From assembly GCA_003056245.1 (NCBI GenBank), contig MVDH01000001.1, forward strand, positions 863,679 through 927,678: DNA of 64,000 nt. Direction: 5' to 3'. The number at the start of each line of letters is the position of its first letter. The first letter of the stretch is position 1. Below the pieces are notes generated by a model, which saw only the letters and a list, made by a program, of their open reading frames with translations, was not told where the DNA came from and did no database searches. This DNA is from Cellvibrio sp. 79 (GTDB taxonomy: Bacteria > Pseudomonadota > Gammaproteobacteria > Pseudomonadales > Cellvibrionaceae). A program made the position numbers and the translations under genes. Below, piece after piece: positions 31,884 to 41,330 of this stretch.

Positions 31884-34800
31884 ATGGCGAAAAAAAATAA
31901 CCACAATGTGCTTTTAGGTGACGCTGATGGATGTTCTGATTGGTACAAGGATGCAGTTATTTACCAAGTGCATGTCAAATCCTACTTCGATTCCAATAAT
32001 GACGGCGTAGGGGATTTCACTGGCTTGATTAGCAAGCTGGATTACATTGCAGAACTAGGTGTCACCGCCATCTGGCTTTTGCCATTTTACCCTTCCCCCA
32101 TGCGCGATGATGGTTATGACATCGCCCATTACCGGGCAATTGAACCATCTTACGGCACCATGACTGAAGTGCGTCATTTTATTAAAGAGGCGCATAAACG
32201 TGGTTTGCGAATTATTACTGAATTGGTAATTAACCACACATCGGATCAACATCCCTGGTTTCAAAAAGCGCGCCTCGCCAAAAAAAACTCCAAAGCGCGC
32301 AATTTTTATGTGTGGTCTGATACCAATCAAAAATACGAAGGGACACGGATTATTTTTTCTGATACCGAAAGCTCCAATTGGACCTGGGACCCGGTGGCTG
32401 GCCAATATTTCTGGCATCGATTCTATTCGAACCAACCTGATTTGAATTTTGATAATCCTGATGTGCTTAAAGAAGTGCTATCAATTATGCGCTTCTGGTT
32501 TGACATCGGTGTGGATGGTTTGCGTCTGGATGCTATTCCTTACCTGGTGGAGCGCGAAGGAACACTCAACGAAAATTTGCCAGAGACTCACGCCGTATTA
32601 AAAAAAATCCGCGCCGAATTAAATGAGCATTATCCGGACCGCATGTTATTGGCGGAAGCCAATTTATGGCCGGAGGATATTCAGCAATATTTCGGCAATG
32701 GTGACGAATGCCATATGGCTTTTCATTTTCCATTGATGCCACGAATGTACATGGCTATTGCGCAGGAAGATCGTTTTCCGATTATTGATATCCTGCGGCA
32801 AATGCCGGAAATCCCCGAAAATTGCCAATGGGCAATTTTTTTGCGCAATCACGATGAGCTGACACTGGAAATGGTGACCGATCAGGAGCGTGATTATTTA
32901 TGGAATCATTATGCAACGGATAAACGCGCACGCTTGAATTTGGGAATTCGTCGCCGTTTGGCCCCTTTAGTTGAAAGGGACCGGCGCCGCATTGAATTAT
33001 TAAAAAGTTTGCTGCTGTCCATGCCCGGCACACCGACGATTTATTACGGCGATGAAATTGGTATGGGCGATAATATTTTCCTCGGTGATCGCCACGGTGT
33101 ACGCACACCGATGCAATGGACCAATGACCGCAATGGCGGTTTTTCCCGCGCAGACCCGGCAAGCCTTACCTTGCCCTTGATTATGGACCCGCTCTACGGG
33201 TTCCAGGCAATCAATGTCGAAGCACAAGCACACGATGCGCATTCGTTGTTGAATTGGACGCGGCGCATGTTGTCGGTTCGCAAACAACAAAAAGCATTCG
33301 GCCGTGGCAGCTTGAAGATTTTATCGCCAGCCAATCGCCGCATCCTTGCTTATCTGCGCGAATATAATTCTGGCGATACCGGCGAAACTATTTTGTGTGT
33401 GGCAAACATGTCGCGCGCCGCACAAGCCGGTGAATTGGATTTAGCCGCCTACGCGGGAAAAATCCCCATCGAAATGATTGGCGGTACACGCTTCCCATCC
33501 ATCACTACCTTGAATTACCAACTCACCTTGCCGCCTTATGGTTTTTACTGGTTCCTGCTAGTAGATGAAACGCAAATGCGCAGTTGGAACCAGGCACCGG
33601 TGGATGTTATGCCTGAGCTACCGACGATTATTATCAAGCTCTCTTTGCTTGAGATTTTTTTATTACCGGCGAAGACTTTGTTGGAGCAAGAATGTTTGCC
33701 AGTGTATTTGCAAAACCGCTCATGGTTTCATTATTGGAAAGGTATTGCCGAAGATTTTCGTTTGGATCATCCGTTATCGTTTGGTAGCGCCGGCGAGCTA
33801 TATGTATTTGCTGAATTGGAAATGAAAAATGTCGCTATTAATGGTGTGCATTACCATTTGGCATTGGGCTTTGTAGCGGAGCATCTCGCCAGCACACTTT
33901 CCAAACAGCACACTTTAACCAGATTGCGGCAAAAGCGCGTTGCCGGTTTATTGGTGGATGCGTTTAGTCTGCCGGAATTTAACCGAAAACTAATCAATGG
34001 TTTTTACAATCAACATGTTTTTCGCTATGAAAATTCTGAAATTCAATTCTCGTTAAAATCTGCGCTACCGGAATTAACGGAAGCGCAATTAAATGATATC
34101 CAAATGGTTTCGCAGCAAAATACCTTGTTGGTATTAGTGGGTAATGCAGTTGTGATCAAACCGGTACGCACCATTATCTATGGACCGCATCCGTTTGTGG
34201 AATTAAGTGATTATTTACAACAACATCAATATGCCAATGTGATAAAGGTATTGGGTGAGTTGCAACGTGTAGATCCACAAGGCTCAAGCAATCTGGCAAT
34301 TTTGCAGCAATACTTTGTGAACCAGGGCGATGCCTGGCAATGGACGCAAAATACATTGGAGCGTGGCTTTCGCGATCAAACTTCCACCGGCAGCTCAAGT
34401 ATGCATGAGCAAGTGCCTGCATTGGTAGAGCTTGAAAATTTTGCGGATGCAATGGGCAAGCGTTTAGGGGAAATGCATCAACTCCTGGCAAAACCCTCGG
34501 ACCAACCGGGATTTGGTTTGATAAAAGCCACAAAAGAAAGTCTGGCACAGTGGATAGGGCGCATCGTGGAGCGCCTTAACGAATTGATCCAGCTATTAAA
34601 ACAGCACCCCGTTAGCGGTGTTGCTGAAAGCGCCACACGGTTGGAAAATAACTTGCCCAAAATTACTGAATATTTTGAATCGCACAGTTCACAATTGCTG
34701 GGAAGCCCGCATATGCGCATCCATGGAAATTTACATCTGGGACAAATACTGGTTGCCCGTGGCGATGCGTTCTTTGGTTGTTTTGATGAACCTTCTACCG

Positions 34801-35189
34801 CCAATTTAATCGCATCGCGTTTGCCTGCTGATCCATTTAAAGATGTAGCGGATATTTTGTTATCGTTCGATGACGCTGCTGCCGCGGCAGTGCGTAACAT
34901 CAGTAGCACTGATCCCCTGGCAAATATTGACCAGGCCCAGGCATTGGCAATTCTGTATCGCCAGCGAGTGAAAACTGCGTTCTATCAATCCTATAAAGCG
35001 ACTACCGAATCGTTGAAAGTTTTATGGGAGCAACCGGATCGGGTGGCGTTAGGATTGCAATTTGCATCGCTGGAAAATCGCATTAATCAGGTGTTGCGTC
35101 ACGCAGAAAATACGGTTTTGCTGGAAATCCACCTGCATACATTGGAGGAGCGATTAACATCCGTCTTCACTCATGGTGCAAATGAATAA
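31884..35189 (+). CDS. treS: Trehalose synthase fused to maltokinase
   Basis: WYKDAVIYQVHVKSYFDSNNDGVGDFTGLISKLDYIAELGVTAIWLLPFYPSPMRDDGYDIAHY; C-terminal kinase segment RIHGNLHLGQILVARGDAFFGCFDEPSTANL; RBS gaggtg upstream of ATG 31884. Confidence 0.94.
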   Translation: MAKKNNHNVLLGDADGCSDWYKDAVIYQVHVKSYFDSNNDGVGDFTGLISKLDYIAELGVTAIWLLPFYPSPMRDDGYDIAHYRAIEPSYGTMTEVRHFIKEAHKRGLRIITELVINHTSDQHPWFQKARLAKKNSKARNFYVWSDTNQKYEGTRIIFSDTESSNWTWDPVAGQYFWHRFYSNQPDLNFDNPDVLKEVLSIMRFWFDIGVDGLRLDAIPYLVEREGTLNENLPETHAVLKKIRAELNEHYPDRMLLAEANLWPEDIQQYFGNGDECHMAFHFPLMPRMYMAIAQEDRFPIIDILRQMPEIPENCQWAIFLRNHDELTLEMVTDQERDYLWNHYATDKRARLNLGIRRRLAPLVERDRRRIELLKSLLLSMPGTPTIYYGDEIGMGDNIFLGDRHGVRTPMQWTNDRNGGFSRADPASLTLPLIMDPLYGFQAINVEAQAHDAHSLLNWTRRMLSVRKQQKAFGRGSLKILSPANRRILAYLREYNSGDTGETILCVANMSRAAQAGELDLAAYAGKIPIEMIGGTRFPSITTLNYQLTLPPYGFYWFLLVDETQMRSWNQAPVDVMPELPTIIIKLSLLEIFLLPAKTLLEQECLPVYLQNRSWFHYWKGIAEDFRLDHPLSFGSAGELYVFAELEMKNVAINGVHYHLALGFVAEHLASTLSKQHTLTRLRQKRVAGLLVDAFSLPEFNRKLINGFYNQHVFRYENSEIQFSLKSALPELTEAQLNDIQMVSQQNTLLVLVGNAVVIKPVRTIIYGPHPFVELSDYLQQHQYANVIKVLGELQRVDPQGSSNLAILQQYFVNQGDAWQWTQNTLERGFRDQTSTGSSSMHEQVPALVELENFADAMGKRLGEMHQLLAKPSDQPGFGLIKATKESLAQWIGRIVERLNELIQLLKQHPVSGVAESATRLENNLPKITEYFESHSSQLLGSPHMRIHGNLHLGQILVARGDAFFGCFDEPSTANLIASRLPADPFKDVADILLSFDDAAAAAVRNISSTDPLANIDQAQALAILYRQRVKTAFYQSYKATTESLKVLWEQPDRVALGLQFASLENRINQVLRHAENTVLLEIHLHTLEERLTSVFTHGANE

Positions 35190-35355
35190 ATGATTTTGTA
35201 CAGATCAATTTATTGTAAGCAATTTGCGTGGTGCGTTTAGTAACGGCAATCCATAACTATCAGGGATAAAATTCAAGATGAAATTGTAGTTGCGCCGTTA
35301 GTGTAGGAATACAAAAAATCATTTTCTATTGATATACACTGCATGTCGATCATTG

Positions 35356-35392
35356 AAAAATCCGCGCGTCCTTTGGGCGCGCGGATTTTTTT
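35356..35392. terminator. Bidirectional terminator between treS and the 35.4-35.9 kb minus-strand gene
   Basis: aaaaatccgcgcgtcctttgggcgcgcggattttttt. Confidence 0.85.
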
Positions 35393-35397
35393 ATGCA

Positions 35398-35877
35398 TTA
35401 ATGTTTGCAATAGACTCTGAAATATGCGCCGTATGCATAGGATGCAATATGGTAGGAGTTGTAGCCACAGGCACCACAATAGGCATTGACTTCAGCCGTT
35501 GGGAAAAAAGTCGCTGGACCGTTGGGCGGTTCAGACACATAAACATCGCCATAAAGTTCGTCGGAATTAGGTCCGCAATAAGGGGGAGGGGTGTAATTAT
35601 CAGGGACTGTTTTCAAAATAGTGGGATCGCAGGTATTGCCGGTGTAGGAGTAACCGGTGGTATAGATATAGGTAGAACAATTACCGGTATTGGCACCAGT
35701 GCCAACGCGCTTGGAGGCGACAGCTGAGCCCTCATCGTAGCAAAGAAAACCATTTGCACCCACGGGACCGGGGTGTGAGGGCACCCAATGACACTTCACT
35801 GTTATGGTGCCAGCATTGGCATTCAAAGACAGTGCCGCGAAAATAGAGATAGCGAAAATCATTTTTAATATTTTCAT
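35398..35877 (-). CDS. Small cysteine-rich exported protein, unknown function
   Basis: Signal peptide MKILKMIFAISIFAALSLNANAG, about 8 Cys in the mature part, RBS aagga upstream. Confidence 0.65.
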   Translation of the reverse strand: MKILKMIFAISIFAALSLNANAGTITVKCHWVPSHPGPVGANGFLCYDEGSAVASKRVGTGANTGNCSTYIYTTGYSYTGNTCDPTILKTVPDNYTPPPYCGPNSDELYGDVYVSEPPNGPATFFPTAEVNAYCGACGYNSYHIASYAYGAYFRVYCKH

Positions 35878-36357
35878 ACGAATTTCCTTGTTGAATTGAA
35901 AAATTATTTTTATGTGAATTCACAATAATTATCCAGTTATTGCATTCACGGCAATAAGACTGCTATCGCCAGTGCCGATGTGACCCGGCAAATTAACTCC
36001 TGTTAAATGGACGTTTTGTAAAAAATAAATCTCCCCAAAAATAAAAGCTACTGCAAGAAAATGAATAAACGAATGTTGTAACAAAAAAATTACAAAGGAT
36101 GATTGCTTCCCTAAACATTTTTATTTGTGTAGGGAGTGTAGAAGACGTTTTACGGCAAGCCAGTGTTTTTTTTGTTACATGAATCCCATTTTGAAATGGT
36201 TTCTGAAGGGAAAAATAATGATAGGAAAACTATCGCGCTAATATATTTTTTTTCGCATTAATCTTATTGTCTAAAGGGATAATTCCTTGCGCGGTATTTT
36301 TTTGCCAAATTTATTGGCAATGTTCGTTAAAATTTTTATGGGAATAACGCTGATATC

Positions 36358-36612
36358 ATGGCTTTGGAGTTGCAAGTGCATCACTGGAAAATCAATTAGA
36401 GGTTGGGCCATGCAGAAAATACAGTTTTGCTTGTAATCCACCTGGATACATTAGCAGGGCGTTTAACATCTGTCTTAACTAATAGTGCAAGTGAATAAAT
36501 GTTTTATGCGCAAACCGATTTATTTTTTGGCGAAAATTGCGCTATTCATTTAATAACAGCAAATCCCATTTAAATGGGAGATAAATTCAGGGCGAAGTTA
36601 AACTGCTATTAA
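36358..36612 (+). pseudogene. Decayed duplicate of the treS 3' end and its downstream flank
   Basis: Readable alignment to 35043-35300 (e.g. cagaaaatac.gttttgct.g.aatccacctg.atacatt, ttaacatc.gtctt, gtgaataaatg), with indels and stops. Confidence 0.8.
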
Positions 36613-36701
36613 AATTGTCGCTTACTTCTTCGCACGGGACTTACAGTGAATCACAAGAGTGGTTAATATCGCCGCGCTTGATTGATTTCACTTTTACATA
36701 A

Positions 36702-38963
36702 ATGGATAAAACCATGGATACAGGTTTACAGTGCTTGGTAGCACTCGCAGGATTTCACCAGCTCCCCGCTGATGCCGCACAACTTTCCCATCAATTCGCA
36801 ATTCCCGGTCAACCCTTCAACAACAACAACATTCTCCGCGCCGCCAAAGCGCTAACCTTTAAAGCCAAACTTTTTACATTGCCGTTAAAAAAACTTATTG
36901 GTTCGAGTTTGCCTGCAATTGTTAAAACTCTGGATGGTGATTACATTATCCTTGCGCGTATTGCTGAGGAGAATGGTGAACCCACCAAAGTATTACTACA
37001 GGATTTGCGTGAGCAAAATCCTAAAACCTTGAATGCGGAAGAATTTACGGCGCTCTGGTCCGGTGAGGTTATCTTCCTCACGCGCCGTTTGGGTTTGCGT
37101 GAAAGCCTGCAACAAAAGTTCGATATCAGCTGGTTTATTCCCTCCATCATTAAATACCGCAAACTATTTGGCGAGGTGATTATCGCCTCGTTTTTCCTGC
37201 AATTGTTTGCCTTGATCACACCATTATTGTTCCAGGTGGTGATGGATAAAGTGCTGGTTCATCGCGGTTTTAGCACGCTGGATGTCATTGCTTTTGGCTT
37301 TCTTGCCATTGCCATTTTCGAAGCGCTGCTCGGGGGAATTCGCAGTTATCTAATGTCCCATACCACCAGCCGTGTGGATGTGGAGCTGGGCGCGCGGCTA
37401 TTCAATCATTTGATGGCATTACCCATGGCCTATTTTGAAGCGCGGCAAGTGGGGCAAAATGTTGCGCGCGTGCATGAGCTGGATACTATCCGCAATTTCA
37501 TTACCGGCAGCGCGCTCACGTTAATTCTCGACCTGGGTTTCACCATCGTTTTCCTGTTGGTGATGTGGTACTACAGCACCACGCTATTTTTTGTCGTCGC
37601 CGCGACGATTCCCTGTTACATCCTGCTTTCGGTATTTATCACACCGATTTTGCGTCATCGGTTAAATGAAAAATTCAAATACGGCGCGGCCAACACTGCA
37701 TTCCTTACTGAATCGGTTACCGGCGTACAAACCGTAAAAGCCATGGCCGTTGAACCGCAGATGCAACGTAAATGGGAAGATCAATTAGCTAATTATGTTA
37801 ACTCCTCATTTCGCAGCCAGAACCTCGGCAATATCGCGAATCAAATTGCCGGCTTGATCAATAAATTAATGACCTTGGGCATTATCTGGTGGGGCGCACA
37901 TTTGGTTATTGGTGGCGAACTTACCGTCGGTGAATTAATCGCGTTCAATATGCTTGCCGGTCGCGTTAGCGGGCCAATCCTGAAGCTGGTACAGCTCTGG
38001 CAAGATTTCCAGCAAGCCGGCATTTCCATCGAGCGTTTGGGCGATATTTTAAATACGCCGCGCGAGCCGGGTTACAACCCCAACCGTTCCACCTTACCGT
38101 CCATTGCCGGACAGGTGAATTTCGAACACGTGCGTTTTCGTTATCGACACGATGGTCCGGTGGTGCTCGATCAATTTAATTTGCAGGTCCAGCCCGGCGA
38201 AATTATCGGCATTGTCGGTCGTTCCGGTTCCGGTAAAAGCACGCTGACCAAATTAATCCAGCGTTTGTATTTACCGGAAGCGGGCAGGATGATGGTGGAT
38301 GGTGTGGACCTCGCCATGGTGGATACGGCCTGGTTGCGGCGTAATATCGGTGTGGTACTGCAAGAGAATTTTTTATTCAATCAAACCGTGCGCGAAAATA
38401 TCGCGCTCACTAATCCGGCGGCCTCTATGGAACAAATCATCCATGTTGCCAAATTGGCGGGCGCCCATGAGTTTATTGTGGATCTCCCCGAAGCCTACGA
38501 CACCATGGTGGGTGAGCAGGGCGCGAATTTATCCGGCGGCCAACGCCAGCGTCTGGCAATTGCGCGTGCATTACTTACCAATCCCAAAATTTTAATTTTT
38601 GATGAAGCCACCAGCGCACTGGATTACGAATCCGAACGCATTATCCAGGACAACATGGCGCAGATCTGTAACGGCCGCACGGTATTTATCATCGCCCACC
38701 GCTTAAGTACGGTGCGCATTTGCAATCGCATTATTGTGATGAATAAAGGCCATATTGTTGAGCAGGGCTCGCATGAGCAATTACTCCAACAACAAGGTTA
38801 TTACGCACAACTGCACGGCTATCAGGATATGAAGCCCGCTGCACACGCGCATGCAACGCAATCGTCCATGCATGTACAAAGCAATGTGTCAGTAATCAGG
38901 GACAGTTCGATTAAGGAAACCACGGTAAGGGAAGACGCTGCAATGGAGTTGAGCCATGACTAA
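36702..38963 (+). CDS. Type I secretion system permease/ATPase, HlyB-like with degenerate C39-like domain
   Basis: C39-like N-terminus without catalytic Cys (MDTGLQCLVALAGFHQL), ABC TM domain, Walker A GRSGSGKST, LSGGQRQRLAIARALLTNPKILIFDEATSALD. Confidence 0.95.
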   Translation: MDKTMDTGLQCLVALAGFHQLPADAAQLSHQFAIPGQPFNNNNILRAAKALTFKAKLFTLPLKKLIGSSLPAIVKTLDGDYIILARIAEENGEPTKVLLQDLREQNPKTLNAEEFTALWSGEVIFLTRRLGLRESLQQKFDISWFIPSIIKYRKLFGEVIIASFFLQLFALITPLLFQVVMDKVLVHRGFSTLDVIAFGFLAIAIFEALLGGIRSYLMSHTTSRVDVELGARLFNHLMALPMAYFEARQVGQNVARVHELDTIRNFITGSALTLILDLGFTIVFLLVMWYYSTTLFFVVAATIPCYILLSVFITPILRHRLNEKFKYGAANTAFLTESVTGVQTVKAMAVEPQMQRKWEDQLANYVNSSFRSQNLGNIANQIAGLINKLMTLGIIWWGAHLVIGGELTVGELIAFNMLAGRVSGPILKLVQLWQDFQQAGISIERLGDILNTPREPGYNPNRSTLPSIAGQVNFEHVRFRYRHDGPVVLDQFNLQVQPGEIIGIVGRSGSGKSTLTKLIQRLYLPEAGRMMVDGVDLAMVDTAWLRRNIGVVLQENFLFNQTVRENIALTNPAASMEQIIHVAKLAGAHEFIVDLPEAYDTMVGEQGANLSGGQRQRLAIARALLTNPKILIFDEATSALDYESERIIQDNMAQICNGRTVFIIAHRLSTVRICNRIIVMNKGHIVEQGSHEQLLQQQGYYAQLHGYQDMKPAAHAHATQSSMHVQSNVSVIRDSSIKETTVREDAAMELSHD

Positions 38964-40386
38964 TTTTTTTGAGTTGCTGCGTGACGCCTGGCATGAGCGT
39001 GGAAAATTGGGCGATGGCTCCAAACAACAAAGCCTCGCGGAATTTATGCCCGCCGCATTGGAACTGCAAGAAACCCCACCGAATCCATTGGTGCGTTGGC
39101 TCGCCTGGACATTGATTGCCTTGTTTGTACTGACGTTGCTCTGGGCCTGTTTTGGTAAGGTGGATGTCGTCGCCAGTGCAGAGGGGAAAATTATTCCCGG
39201 CAGCCGTGTTAAACAAATCCAGCCGTTGGATAAAGGCGTTATCAAAGCCATTCACGTTAAAGACGGGCAATACGTAAAGGAGGGCGATCCACTGGTTGAA
39301 TTGGATCGCACCATCACCTCGGCCGATCAAGCGCGCATGCAACAGGAATTACATAACGCCAGTCTGAATCTAGCGAGCAGTGAAGCCTTGCAAGAACTGA
39401 TTGCTGATCCAAAAAGTATTTCGTTAACTAAAAAACCGGCATCAGCCAGTGACCTGAAATTAAATATTGATGGTAAATTCAAGCTTGCTGCAGCGGAAGT
39501 GCTTTTGCATCAACAAAAAACCTGGGAGCAGTGGCAGCAATACCAGGCGCAATTGAGCAGCTTGCGCAGCGCATTAACCAAAGCAAACAGTGAAAAAATC
39601 GCCAACCTGGAAACTATCAAAAAGCTGGAGCAAACCTTGCCGATGATTGGTAAACGTGCCGATGGTTTACGCAGCCTCTATCAAAAAAATATGGCCTCAG
39701 AAGCGGAGTATCTGGAGCTGGAACAACAACGCATCGAACGCACCCAGGACCTCGCCACCCAACAGCAAATCCAGCAACAACTGATCGCCGCCATCAACGA
39801 AGCCCAACAACAAATCAACGCCCTAAAAGCGGACGCCAGTAGCAAGCTACTCGCACAAATTGCCGACAACCGTAACCAGATCGCCACCATCACCGAAGAG
39901 CTGATCAAAGCCCGTGATCTCAACGATAAACAAATTCTCTACGCACCGGTATCCGGTTATGTGCAACAACTCGCGGTAAACACCATCGGCGGAGTGGTTA
40001 CTGAAGCACAACAATTAATGATTGTGGTTCCGGAAGAGGAAAACCTGGAAGTGCAAGTCATGCTCGGCAATCAGGAAATTGGTTTTGTACAAGGCAACAT
40101 GCCCGCTGAAATTAAAATCCATACATTCCCCTTCACCAAATACGGCTTAATCGACGCAACCGTCACCCACATATCTGAAGACGCCATCCTTGATGAAAAA
40201 CTCGGCCTCGTATACGCGATGCATTTGAAAATGCACAAGAGCACGATTCGTGTTGAAGCTAAAGATGTGAAGTTAATTCCCGGCATGGCGGTAACGGCGG
40301 AGGTGAAAACTACACAGAGAAGGGTGATTGAGTATTTTTTATCGCCGTTGCTGAGGTATAAGCAGGAGAGTATTCGGGAGAGGTGA
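38956..40386 (+). CDS. HlyD-family type I secretion periplasmic adaptor
   Basis: Overlaps the ABC gene by 8 nt; GKVDVVASAEGKIIPGSRVKQIQPLDKGVIKAIHVKDGQYVKEGDPLVELD; coiled coil; YAPVSGYVQQLAVNTIGGVVTEAQQLMIVVPEEENLEVQ. Confidence 0.95.
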   Translation: MTNFFELLRDAWHERGKLGDGSKQQSLAEFMPAALELQETPPNPLVRWLAWTLIALFVLTLLWACFGKVDVVASAEGKIIPGSRVKQIQPLDKGVIKAIHVKDGQYVKEGDPLVELDRTITSADQARMQQELHNASLNLASSEALQELIADPKSISLTKKPASASDLKLNIDGKFKLAAAEVLLHQQKTWEQWQQYQAQLSSLRSALTKANSEKIANLETIKKLEQTLPMIGKRADGLRSLYQKNMASEAEYLELEQQRIERTQDLATQQQIQQQLIAAINEAQQQINALKADASSKLLAQIADNRNQIATITEELIKARDLNDKQILYAPVSGYVQQLAVNTIGGVVTEAQQLMIVVPEEENLEVQVMLGNQEIGFVQGNMPAEIKIHTFPFTKYGLIDATVTHISEDAILDEKLGLVYAMHLKMHKSTIRVEAKDVKLIPGMAVTAEVKTTQRRVIEYFLSPLLRYKQESIRER

Positions 40387-40468
40387 TTTGATAGGTTAAA
40401 AAATAGAGTGTAGTGGCATCAATTAGATTTGTTGAAGTGTTCAATTCCATTTTGAAGAGAAAGTTTAT

Positions 40469-41130
40469 ATGAATAAAGCAATATTTTTCATTATGTTTTT
40501 TTTGATTTTGTCTAGTTCAGTGTTTGGCTGGCAAGAAGGTGCTACTGAATATTTTCCTATAAATTGTGCTGGTTTTCCGAAAGTTGGTGCAGAAAAACTA
40601 TCTCTAAAAATTACTGCAGAATCAGATTCGTATGGTACGCCTTTTTTGATAGGAATAAAAAATGGCGCTGAAATTTGGGAGTTACCTTTCCTGCTGATGA
40701 GGTAAATCTCGCAAAGTTTGATTTTAGTTGTAACGCTTCAACAATAACTTTGTCGTCAGCAGACCCGGGACCAAATAAACCTCATAAACAAATATTTAGC
40801 TTTAGAAATGGATCAATCTATAAACATATCCAATTTGGAAAAGGTTCGAATTTTGGTGAGGTTTATAAGAGATTGGCCCAAGGTGCTGAAGATCATTATC
40901 TTATACATGTTAAAGCTGGCCAAAAAATGAAAGTTAGTATAGATAATAAGTATCCCGCAGCAATTTTTTCTGTTTTTGAACCCAAATCATCTATAGCAAT
41001 TGAAGAAACTGAGTATAAATATAATAGGCATGAGTGGTCTGGGCTTCTGAATAAATCAGGTGAATATTCCATCGTGGTTAAAGGAATATCTGGTGAATTA
41101 AATTATTGCTTAAAAGTGGAGGTTAATTAA
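40469..41130 (+). pseudogene. Exported PliG/PliI-like putative lysozyme inhibitor, interrupted by an apparent single-base frameshift near 40674
   Basis: ORF 40469-40705 supplies a signal peptide (MNKAIFFIMFFLILSSSVFG); ORF 40675-41130 continues in the -1 frame with DHYLIHVKAGQKMKVSIDNKYPAAIFSVFEP...WSGLLNKSGEYSIVVKGISGELNYCLKVEVN. Confidence 0.6.
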
Positions 41131-41330
41131 AATGCTTAATGATGCCTCCTCAAATCAAGTAATTTGAGGTCAAAGATTTTTGGAATTTATTGTATAAAAA
41201 AATTCATTAAATGGAAGTTGGATTTTAATTTTCTATTGTATGAGTAAAAACTTTCCTTCCCCCAAATTTTATCTAACTCAATTCTGTTTTAAGATTTAAA
41301 TAGTTATATAGTGTTTTGAGGAAAAATATT

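Noticed and set aside
35329-35727. 132-aa plus-strand ORF
   Set aside because: Overlaps the minus-strand Cys-rich gene, which has a signal peptide and RBS; the plus ORF also runs through the terminator hairpin.
40660-40690. Programmed -1 frameshift site
   Set aside because: The sequence gaa att tgg gag does not form a canonical X_XXY_YYZ slippery heptamer in the zero frame; a simple indel is more likely.
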